Of a stretch of 64,000 bases of DNA, positions 8,693 through 15,400 are shown one piece after another. The position numbers were made by a program, and so were the translations under genes. Where the stretch lies: positions 62,001 to 126,000 of the forward strand of contig JAYFQP010000007.1 of assembly GCA_034926865.1 (NCBI GenBank). Direction: 5' to 3'. Below the pieces are notes generated by a model that did not search any database, had not been told where the DNA came from, and saw only the letters and a program-made list of their open reading frames with translations. How positions within the stretch are numbered: position 1 is the first letter of the stretch; the number at the start of each line of letters is the position of its first letter. Origin of the DNA: RGIG1902 sp034926865. GTDB lineage: Bacteria; Bacillota; Clostridia; Oscillospirales; Butyricicoccaceae.

Positions 8693-9586
8693 ATGAAAGA
8701 AGATATTTACCTGACGCTTGATACTCTGAGAAAAAAGGCTTTGTTACTGATCGCAGCCGGAGGGCTGGCTGTTTTGCTCGGGGTGCTTTTGATGTTTGGC
8801 CTGCGCATGGGGCCTTTGGGGCTTGCTATTGTTCTTGTAGGGGCGGTGCCTCTTCTTTTTGGTTACAAGACATACTCAAAATATGAGCAGGGGTATAAGC
8901 ATGGCCTTGTGGAAACGGCTTTGCGGTCTGTTTTTACGGATTTGGATTTTGAGCCTGAGCGTGGCTTTGACGAGGAGTTTCTTAAGAATACGGGCATGAT
9001 AGATATGGGCAACCGTTACTCAAGCGATGATTATATTTATGGAAGCTATGAGGATGTTAGGTTTGAACGCTCGGATATCTGCATACAGCAGGTGACAAGC
9101 ACCGGAAAGACAACTACCGTAGTCACGCTCTTTGAAGGGCCGTGGATGGTATTTGATTTCAATAAGCCTTTCAGATGTGATCTTCAGGTTGCCGAAAAAG
9201 GCTTTGGCAGCAACCGCAGCCATACAGGTATATTTGGGCTAGGCGGCTACATGGAGAAGATACAGACAGAGAGTGAGGCCTTTAGCAGCAGGTTCAACGT
9301 ATACGCCGAGGATGATCACGAGGCTTTTTATATCTTAACGCCTCACATGATGGAGCGTATAACGGCTTTGTCCGAACATTCTAACGGCAAACTGATGCTT
9401 TGCTTTATAAAGAAGCGGCTTCATGTGGCAGTAAATAACGGCGAAAACGCTTTTGAACCAAGCCTGTTCAGCCCCCCGGACAAAAAAGCAGCGGCTGGGA
9501 TACTTGATGAAATAAGGGAGATAACCTCCTTTGTTACGCAGCTTAATTTAAGCAGCGAACTATATATGATGAAAGAGAGAGATTAA
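8693..9586 (+). CDS. DUF3137 membrane protein
   Basis: A 297-residue protein of the DUF3137 family, function unknown. Two adjacent hydrophobic segments (about 15-35 and 39-58) are followed by a soluble region with the family-typical DDYIYGSYEDVRF near 120 and an EGPWMVFDFNKPF block. The GGGGGA site at 8680-8685 favours the ATG at 8693; an upstream in-frame ATG at 8645 lacks a ribosome site. It is followed 1 nt later by a LemA gene, a pairing common in Firmicutes, so the two probably act together at the membrane. Confidence 0.8.
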   Translation: MKEDIYLTLDTLRKKALLLIAAGGLAVLLGVLLMFGLRMGPLGLAIVLVGAVPLLFGYKTYSKYEQGYKHGLVETALRSVFTDLDFEPERGFDEEFLKNTGMIDMGNRYSSDDYIYGSYEDVRFERSDICIQQVTSTGKTTTVVTLFEGPWMVFDFNKPFRCDLQVAEKGFGSNRSHTGIFGLGGYMEKIQTESEAFSSRFNVYAEDDHEAFYILTPHMMERITALSEHSNGKLMLCFIKKRLHVAVNNGENAFEPSLFSPPDKKAAAGILDEIREITSFVTQLNLSSELYMMKERD

Positions 9587-9587
9587 T

Positions 9588-10127
9588 ATGGAAGTAGTAC
9601 TTGTATTGTGCGGGATTGCAGTTGTGCTTTTGGTTTGGTACATAAGCTGCTCGAACTCCCTTAAAAGGATGGTTGTAAAAATAGACGAAGGGCTTTCAGG
9701 CATTGATGTGGCCCTTACCAAGCGCTATGACAGCCTGACTAAGATTATGGACGTTGCAAAGTCATACGCAAAGCACGAAAGCGAGGTTTTAGGCGAGGTC
9801 ATACGGCTTCGTTCAGGCATGACTATGACAGAGCGCGAGCAGGCAGGAGAAGCCATAGGTCGTATGGCTGACAGGATGAATATTCTTGCCGAGGCCTATC
9901 CGCAGCTGGCATCCTCTGAAAACTACCGTCAGCTTCAGATGGCGGCGGCCGATGCAGAAGAGCATCTTCAAGCGGCCAGAAGGCTTTATAACAGTAATGT
10001 TTCCGTATATAACCAGGCGGTTGTCAGCTTCCCCAAGAGTATAGTTGCCTCAAATCTCGGCATGACGAAAAAAGAGTTCTTCAAGGCTGAAGAGCAGAAG
10101 AGGCAGGATGTAAAGCTAGAGTTTTAA
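9588..10127 (+). CDS. lemA: LemA family protein
   Basis: A 179-residue LemA-family protein, close to the usual 180-190. An N-terminal membrane anchor (about 3-22) leads into a long helical domain with KRYDSLTKIMDVAKSYAKHE near 45 and the family-typical ARRLYNSNVSVYNQAVVSFP near 130-150. The biochemical role of LemA is unknown. It is translationally linked to the DUF3137 gene, being separated from it by a single nucleotide. A hairpin with an 11-bp stem lies about 107 nt downstream. Confidence 0.88.
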   Translation: MEVVLVLCGIAVVLLVWYISCSNSLKRMVVKIDEGLSGIDVALTKRYDSLTKIMDVAKSYAKHESEVLGEVIRLRSGMTMTEREQAGEAIGRMADRMNILAEAYPQLASSENYRQLQMAAADAEEHLQAARRLYNSNVSVYNQAVVSFPKSIVASNLGMTKKEFFKAEEQKRQDVKLEF

Positions 10128-10233
10128 CAGAAAGAATTTATAGCGTTATGCAAATATATCAAGACTTTGCAGCATGGGTAATCTGAGAGTATCTGTTTGC
10201 TCTGATATAGGATAGCAGCATATGATATAACGG

Positions 10234-10271
10234 ATAAGCGGTACTTGGCTTAAAACCCCGGTACCGCTTAT
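10234..10271 (+). terminator. Hairpin terminator after lemA
   Basis: ATAAGCGGTAC (10234-10244) pairs with GTACCGCTTAT (10261-10271) around a 16-nt loop. The downstream T-run is weak (TTGTT), so termination may be partial. Confidence 0.5.
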
Positions 10272-10375
10272 TTGTTAATGCCCGACAGTGATGGGTTCTT
10301 TCGGGGAGGTATACAGCTGTTTTGGCAAACTTCAGCATAGTTTTTGGGAATATATTTGAAACATACAGGAGAATT

Positions 10376-11629
10376 ATGAGCATAATAACAAGCCTGACGA
10401 GGATGTGGCTTACCCGCTCGGTGAAGCCATTTGCTTTTAGAAATGAGTACGATGAAATACCGCCTTATGAAGACTGCGAAAAATTGGGGCTTTATGTTCA
10501 CATCCCCTTCTGCAAAAGCATATGCTCTTTCTGCCCATATTGTAAAGAGCTATATTCGCCTGAAAAATGCGGCGTTTATGTGGATGCGCTTATTAGAGAG
10601 ATTCACATGGCGTGCAAAGGGTCAAAAGAGAAAAAACGGGTCACAAGCCTATATTTTGGCGGAGGAACGCCTGCGCTGGCAGCCGGCAGATTAAGCGATA
10701 TCATCGCCGCGCTAAAGGAGCATTTCACTATCACCGAGGGAATAGGCGTTGAGCTTCATCCCGATAACGTCACGGTTCCGTTGCTGAAAACTCTGAAATA
10801 CGCCGGGGTTACCAAGATAAGCATAGGGATTCAATCTTTTCAGAAAAAGTATCAGGCCATCCTTGGAAGAAAACCTGTTGACATTAATGTTATATCGGAA
10901 GTCCTTAGTAAAGTGCCATTTGAAACTGTTTCCATGGATTTTATTTTTGCTCTGCCAGGCCAGACCGTTGAAGACTTGAGGGAGGATATTGATATTGCTT
11001 TTTCAAGCGGGGCCAATCATGTGGCGATCTATCCGTTTATTGATTTTTCTTTTACCTCAAGCAATTTGCCTGCAATGGGAAAGGCAGAAAAAAGGAAACT
11101 TCTTGATGAGATCACACAGTACTGCCTGAAAAAAGGTTATGAACGCAGCTCGATTTGGACATTTTCGAGCAGTGGGAACGCAAAATATTCTTCAATGACA
11201 AGGGATAATTTTCTCGGGTTCGGCTGTTCCGCCACAACTTTGCTTAAAGAGCAGTTCAAGATAAACACATTCTCCGTTGCGGAATATTGCAGGAGGATCG
11301 ACAGCGGTAAGCTTCCAACCTCGCTTACGCTAAGATTTTCCATTAGGCAGCGCATGGTGTATTATCTTTTCTGGACGGCATACAGCACAAAAGTCTCATC
11401 AAATGATTTTGAACGCTTCTTTGGCGTTCCGCTGAAGAAAATGTATGGCTTAGAGCTGAGGCTGGCAGAAAGACTTGGCTTTGTCAGCGAGAAAAACGGA
11501 GATTATTCGATGACGATTAAGGGGGCTTTTTATTACCACTATTATGAGAATTTCTATACATTGGCTTATATAGACAAAATGTGGAGTGTTTTGAGGAAGG
11601 AAGCTTTCCCTAAGGCTATTAGGCTGTAA
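10376..11629 (+). CDS. Radical SAM protein of the HemN/HemW-like coproporphyrinogen oxidase family
   Basis: Iron-sulfur radical SAM enzyme of 417 residues. The cluster-binding motif CKSICSFC (C-x3-C-x2-C) lies near residues 44-51 after LGLYVHIPF, a HemN/HemW hallmark. SAM-binding GGGTPA is near 98, and KISIGIQSFQ and SMDFIFALPGQT follow. The C-terminal part is less like HemW: it has GYERSSIWTFS and NFLGFGCSATTLL but not the usual HNxxYW block. No heme genes are nearby. It may act on heme or another small molecule, but the substrate is open. AGGAGA at 10367-10372 supports the ATG at 10376. Confidence 0.82.
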   Translation: MSIITSLTRMWLTRSVKPFAFRNEYDEIPPYEDCEKLGLYVHIPFCKSICSFCPYCKELYSPEKCGVYVDALIREIHMACKGSKEKKRVTSLYFGGGTPALAAGRLSDIIAALKEHFTITEGIGVELHPDNVTVPLLKTLKYAGVTKISIGIQSFQKKYQAILGRKPVDINVISEVLSKVPFETVSMDFIFALPGQTVEDLREDIDIAFSSGANHVAIYPFIDFSFTSSNLPAMGKAEKRKLLDEITQYCLKKGYERSSIWTFSSSGNAKYSSMTRDNFLGFGCSATTLLKEQFKINTFSVAEYCRRIDSGKLPTSLTLRFSIRQRMVYYLFWTAYSTKVSSNDFERFFGVPLKKMYGLELRLAERLGFVSEKNGDYSMTIKGAFYYHYYENFYTLAYIDKMWSVLRKEAFPKAIRL

Positions 11630-11640
11630 TCCAAAAGAAA

Positions 11641-11668
11641 AAGCGGCATGATTTAAATCATGCCGCTT
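11641..11668. terminator. Bidirectional terminator between convergent genes
   Basis: A perfect 28-nt palindrome (AAGCGGCATGATTT and its complement) sits between the convergent radical SAM and dehydrogenase genes. It is followed by AATTTTA on the plus strand and by a run of five T on the minus strand. Confidence 0.8.
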
Positions 11669-11691
11669 AATTTTACATCTCTTAACAGATC

Positions 11692-12750
11692 TTATTTGAG
11701 AAGCTCGGCAACCCTGTCGCCTACTTCGCTTGTGAGAGCTTTTCCGCCCATATCGGGCGTAAGGCATATGCCCTCTGTCATGACCGTCTCTATGGCAGAG
11801 ACTACTTTTGCTCCCAGCTCGGTGTAGCCGAAGAAATCAAGCATTTGGCTTGCAGACCATATGGATGCAAGCGGATTGGCAAGACCCTTGCCTGCTATAT
11901 CCGGTGCGCTGCCGTGTACCGGCTCGAACATAGAGGGGTATTTTTTCTCGGGGTTGAGGTTGGCTCCGGCGGCAAGGCCCAGCCCTCCCGATATTGCTGC
12001 GCCCAGGTCTGTGAGGATATCTCCGAAGAGGTTGGATGTGACAACAACCTGAAAGCGTTTGGGGTCTTTTACAAAGAACATTGAGGCTGCATCGACAAGA
12101 AAACTCTGGGTTTTGACTTCGGGGTATTCAGCAGAGACTTCCTTAAATATTTTGTCCCAGAAAACCATCGAATAATTAAGGGCGTTGCCCTTGCTTATGC
12201 TGGTAACGCTTTTGCCCTCTTTTTTGGCCAGCTCAAAGGCGTAGCGAATGACTCGCTCGGTGCCTTTTCTAGAGAACACGCCTGTTTGAAGGGCAACTTC
12301 GGCGGGAGTATCTTTAAAGAGCCATTCGCCAGCACCGGCGTATTCGCCCTCGCTGTTTTCGCGAATGACGATCATGTCGATATCTTCCGGGCCAACGTCC
12401 TTGAGGGGGCAGGGGGCTCCCTTGAGAAGCTTTACGGGGCGCAAATTTATATATTGATCAAAGCTGTGGCGTATTTCCAGCAGCAGGCCCCAGAGAGATA
12501 TGTGATCAGGCACGCCGGGGTATCCGACGGCACCCAGATATATGGCGTCGAAATGAGAAAGCGTCTCAATGCCGTTCTCAGGCATCATGCGGCCTGTTTC
12601 AAGGTAATATTTGCAGCTCCATGGAAAGTATGTGTACTCAAATTTGAAACCGCCCAGCGCTGCCGCCTTGTCGAGCACCTTTATGCCCTCGGCAAGCACC
12701 TCGGGGCCTATCCCGTCACCGCCTATAACGGCTATTTTGTAGGTTTTCAT
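11692..12750 (-). CDS. Isocitrate/isopropylmalate-family dehydrogenase, tartrate/D-malate dehydrogenase type
   Basis: NAD-dependent beta-decarboxylating dehydrogenase of 352 residues, the usual size for tartrate/D-malate enzymes. Rossmann-like GGDGIGPEV is at 9-17. LGAVGYPGVPDHISLWGLLL near 75-94 and RHSFDQYINLRP contain the substrate-recognition loop typical of TtuC/DmlA rather than LeuB. RENSEGEYAG is near 135, and the catalytic metal-binding stretch TSNLFGDILTDLGAA is near 225. GGGAGG 8 nt upstream sets the ATG at 12750. It stands alone, so its in vivo substrate (D-malate, tartrate or a related hydroxyacid) is not fixed by context. Confidence 0.85.
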   Translation of the reverse strand: MKTYKIAVIGGDGIGPEVLAEGIKVLDKAAALGGFKFEYTYFPWSCKYYLETGRMMPENGIETLSHFDAIYLGAVGYPGVPDHISLWGLLLEIRHSFDQYINLRPVKLLKGAPCPLKDVGPEDIDMIVIRENSEGEYAGAGEWLFKDTPAEVALQTGVFSRKGTERVIRYAFELAKKEGKSVTSISKGNALNYSMVFWDKIFKEVSAEYPEVKTQSFLVDAASMFFVKDPKRFQVVVTSNLFGDILTDLGAAISGGLGLAAGANLNPEKKYPSMFEPVHGSAPDIAGKGLANPLASIWSASQMLDFFGYTELGAKVVSAIETVMTEGICLTPDMGGKALTSEVGDRVAELLK

Positions 12751-12852
12751 CCTTTTTCCTCCCAAAGATAAAGTTCCAGTAAATCGGCGCCCGCCACAGT
12801 GGAATATAGAGGGTCAGGCTTTTAGGCAGCCGTCCGGTTTAGCTCAGTGACT

Positions 12853-12863
12853 ATTATATACCA
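12853..12863 (-). promoter_or_regulatory. Extended -10 promoter element of the dehydrogenase gene
   Basis: On the minus strand TGGTATATAAT provides a -10 with an upstream TG, about 100 nt before the dehydrogenase start. No convincing -35 is seen. Confidence 0.4.
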
Positions 12864-13012
12864 TTAGGGCTGCAAGAGGAAGAGAAGAGAGAATAAAAAA
12901 GCAAAAATGCAGAAAATTTTGCTTTTGAAGGTGATAAACACAAAAAAATTGCCCATAATGAAACATGCTGCAAAAGGATTGAAAGTTTTTAGCGCTTTGC
13001 AGTAAAAAAGTC

Positions 13013-13041
13013 TTGACAAGGAAACAAAAGCGTAGTATTAT
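13013..13041 (+). promoter_or_regulatory. Promoter of the first T-box/binding-protein unit
   Basis: Consensus TTGACA (13013-13018) and TATTAT (13036-13041) are spaced by 17 nt. Transcription would begin near 13048, just upstream of the T-box stem I. Confidence 0.85.
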
Positions 13042-13047
13042 TCGACC

Positions 13048-13292
13048 ATATTAATAACGCAAAGGCGTTGACGAAGAGAGTAGTCAGACCCGAAAAGGCA
13101 AAGAGAGCTTCCGTTTGGTGTGAGGAAGCGCGAGTAGGGGAGGATGAAGTACACTTCTGAGCCACGGTCCAAAAGGGAGAGGTCCCAAGTAGGCGCCGTC
13201 GGTGCTCCACCGTTACTTGGGGGGACATTTGATTGAATGTCGTGCGTAACAGGTGGTTTTTGTCTTACCTTTTTACGGGTAAGGCTTTTTTT
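13048..13292 (+). ncRNA. T-box riboswitch, specifier TAC (tRNA-Tyr)
   Basis: The leader has T-box hallmarks in order: GAAGAGAGTAG at stem I, AGAGAGCTTCC and GTTTGGTGTGAGG in the distal arm, the specifier region GAAGTACACTTCTGAGC, the antiterminator T-box AACAGGTGGT at 13248-13257, and a terminator (GTCTTACC with GGGTAAGGC, 13262-13285, then T7). Aligned on the conserved TGAGC and the purine after the codon, the specifier is TAC at 13150-13152, for tyrosine. TGGT in the antiterminator pairs with ACCA ends, as expected for tRNA-Tyr. Uncharged tRNA-Tyr should permit readthrough into the binding-protein gene. Confidence 0.85.
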
Positions 13293-13356
13293 ATTTCCAC
13301 ATACCCCCCTCGAAGCGTCACGGCACAACTTAATAACGAAAGAGGGTGTTTGGGCT

Positions 13357-13404
13357 ATGGTTGTAGCCGGTATGTATTATCTCGATTGCGGTAAAACACA
13401 CTAA
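13357..13404 (+). other. Conserved post-terminator element: hairpin and possible 15-codon leader ORF
   Basis: After the T-box terminator a block nearly identical to one in the second unit (positions about 13346-13375) contains a 6-bp stem, GGCTAT/GTAGCC, with a GGTT loop. An ATG inside it (13357-13359) opens a 15-codon frame, MVVAGMYYLDCGKTH, preceded by GAGGG. The frame contains two adjacent Tyr codons, matching the Tyr specifier of this unit. It could be a leader peptide or an RNA element only. Confidence 0.4.
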
Positions 13405-13430
13405 ATTATTGTAATTGAGAGGAAATAAAT

Positions 13431-14972
13431 ATGAAAAAATTAACAACACTTTTGCTTATTGCTTTGCTTGCTTTTTCCACCTTTGCGGCTTGCGGCAGTA
13501 TCAATACTAAGCCAACCGATGACACAAAATCAGAGGATGATGTGCCAGCCCATGAGGACTCCATTGTAATAGCTATCGAGAGCGAGCCTACGACGCTTAA
13601 CCCATATGACCATGCGGCGGTAGTTTCAGGCTATATGAACCAGCTGACTTACAACAGGCTTTTTAAGATAGATGTAGATACTCTTAAGCCGGTTCCTGAT
13701 CTTGTAGAGAGCTTTGAGAATACCGACGAAAACACATGGGTATTTACGATAAAGCAAGGCGTGATGTTCCATGACGGCACAGAGATGACAGCAGAGGACG
13801 TAAAGGCCTCTATGGAATATGCAAGAGACTTCACTTCATCCAACAAATATACGGGCTTTTGGACGAATATCGAAGTGACGGATAAATACACGGTGAAGAT
13901 AACGACAAACGGACCATATGCGCTTATCCTCAACGATCTTTCGGCAAACGGCAACACCATTGTGCCTAAAGCCCTTATCGATTCCGGAAATGATTTCAAC
14001 AAAAACCCTATTGGTTCAGGACCCTATAAGTTTGTCCAGTGGACGCTTGGCGATAATCTTACCTTTGTAAAAAATGAGAACTATTTTGACAAGGAGCATA
14101 CACCAACGATTACGGATATGACATGGAGGGTTATCCCCGAAGGTTCCTCCCGCACAATAGCCCTTGAAAATGGTGAAGTAGACCTTATTATCGATGTCGC
14201 ATCTACAGATGTAAGCCGTATTCTGGATACAGAGGGGCTTAAGCTCGACGAGGTCGATGGAACAAGAATGAACTTCATGGCCCTGAATAATGAAAAAGAT
14301 ATTTTCTCCAATGTGCTTGTCAGAAAGGCTATCAACTCGCTTATCGATAAAGCTGCGGTAGTCGAAGTGGCGGCAAATGGGCAAGGAAAGCCCGCAATCG
14401 GTATGAATCCTTCGGCATATGCCGGAACCACCGATGATGGAGCGGACGAATATAATGTGCAAAAGGCCATGGAATACTTTAAACAGGCCGGAGTAGACCC
14501 CACAACACTCAGCTTTACCTGCATGTGCTATACAGACGCTACACGCCGCTCGGCGGAGGTAATCCAGGGATGCCTTGCCGAGGCTGGAATAACAATGAAT
14601 ATCGAGACCCTTGATTTTGCCGCATTTCTTTCCAAACTTCTGGAGGGAAATTATGAGGCCGCAATCGCAGGATACAGCTCCAGCGACCTTTTGACCTATA
14701 TGAAGGGATTGTGGCATTCAAGCTCAATAAATGCCACCAACAGTTCCCGCATGAGCGATTCAGAAATAGATTCCCTTATAACTCTTGCCTCATCGCAGCT
14801 TGATGATACAGAGCGTACGGCTACTATGACAAGTGTTGCCAAGCTGACAAATGAGAACACTCCATTCATCCCTCTGTTTACTTCTTCGGTGATAAGGGCA
14901 TATAATGAGAGCCTTAATGGGGTGAAGGTTGGAGCATCAGGTCTCATGTACTTCTGCGATCTTTCGTGGTAA
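13431..14972 (+). CDS. Family 5 (peptide/oligopeptide-type) ABC substrate-binding lipoprotein, Tyr T-box controlled
   Basis: Extracytoplasmic binding lipoprotein of 513 residues. The signal ends FAAC with acylated Cys21. The SBP_bac_5 fold starts IAIESEPTTLNPYDH near 46 and includes GVMFHDGTEMTAEDVKASMEYA near 110-130 and NPIGSGPYKFVQW near 190. No permease or ATPase lies beside it, so it must use a transporter encoded elsewhere. The T-box with a TAC specifier suggests uptake of tyrosine or a Tyr-containing compound or peptide; that is inference. It is the paralogue of the next gene: the first ~220 residues are almost identical, the rest about half identical by eye. Confidence 0.9.
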   Translation: MKKLTTLLLIALLAFSTFAACGSINTKPTDDTKSEDDVPAHEDSIVIAIESEPTTLNPYDHAAVVSGYMNQLTYNRLFKIDVDTLKPVPDLVESFENTDENTWVFTIKQGVMFHDGTEMTAEDVKASMEYARDFTSSNKYTGFWTNIEVTDKYTVKITTNGPYALILNDLSANGNTIVPKALIDSGNDFNKNPIGSGPYKFVQWTLGDNLTFVKNENYFDKEHTPTITDMTWRVIPEGSSRTIALENGEVDLIIDVASTDVSRILDTEGLKLDEVDGTRMNFMALNNEKDIFSNVLVRKAINSLIDKAAVVEVAANGQGKPAIGMNPSAYAGTTDDGADEYNVQKAMEYFKQAGVDPTTLSFTCMCYTDATRRSAEVIQGCLAEAGITMNIETLDFAAFLSKLLEGNYEAAIAGYSSSDLLTYMKGLWHSSSINATNSSRMSDSEIDSLITLASSQLDDTERTATMTSVAKLTNENTPFIPLFTSSVIRAYNESLNGVKVGASGLMYFCDLSW

Positions 14973-15008
14973 TACTATCGTTACGAGAAAAAATATCAAA
15001 AAAAGTTC

Positions 15009-15037
15009 TTGACAAAAGAACTCTTACAGTGTAAGAT
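15009..15037 (+). promoter_or_regulatory. Promoter of the second T-box/binding-protein unit
   Basis: TTGACA (15009-15014) and TAAGAT (15032-15037) are spaced by 17 nt, with transcription expected from about 15044. There is no clear terminator between the first binding-protein gene and this promoter. Confidence 0.8.
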
Positions 15038-15043
15038 CAAAAA

Positions 15044-15306
15044 CAATCACAATATCGTCAAAAGACTATGACAGAGAGAGTAAGCTGATCTGAAAGGCGC
15101 AGAGAACTGCCGGTAGGTGCGAGGCAGAGCGAGTAGGAAAAGCTGAAGTTCACTCTTGAGTTGCGGCCTCAAAGGGATTTTTCCCCAGTAGGAGCCGCCG
15201 GTGCCTCGCCGTTATATGAGAAGGCATTTGTTGGAATGCTGTGTAACAGGTGGTTATGAATTGCTATGACGCTTTCATCCTTTTACGGATGAAAGCGTCT
15301 TTTTTA
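15044..15306 (+). ncRNA. T-box riboswitch, specifier TTC (tRNA-Phe)
   Basis: Same architecture as the first unit: GAGAGAGTAAGC at stem I, AGAGAACTGCC and GGTAGGTGCGAGGCAG in the distal arm, specifier region GAAGTTCACTCTTGAG, antiterminator motif AACAGGTGGT at 15245-15254 and a strong terminator (GACGCTTTCATCC with its complement, 15268-15299, then T6). Aligned on TTGAG and the following A, the specifier is TTC at 15149-15151, for phenylalanine. TGGT matches an A discriminator, as in tRNA-Phe. Confidence 0.85.
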
Positions 15307-15331
15307 TTCTCGGAAGGAGCGTGTTTGGGCT

Positions 15332-15373
15332 ATGGTCATAGCCGGTATGTTTAGTGCCTCTCACATCAGTTAA
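15332..15373 (+). other. Conserved post-terminator element of unit 2: hairpin and possible 13-codon leader ORF
   Basis: This is the counterpart of the element in unit 1: 28 of 30 bases are identical across GTGTTTGGGCTATGGT..TAGCCGGTATGT. The stem GGCTAT/ATAGCC has a GGTC loop; the base changes relative to unit 1 fall in the loop or preserve pairing. The embedded frame reads MVIAGMFSASHIS, preceded by AAGGAG 12 nt upstream, and has a Phe codon where unit 1 has Tyr-Tyr. Confidence 0.4.
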
Positions 15374-15400
15374 AAAATTAATTTATGAGAGGCAAACAAA

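Noticed and set aside
13149..13151. Reading the T-box specifiers as GTA and GTT (Val)
   Set aside because: That frame leaves C after the codon and breaks the conserved spacing to TGAG; the TAC/TTC reading keeps both the following A and the spacing.
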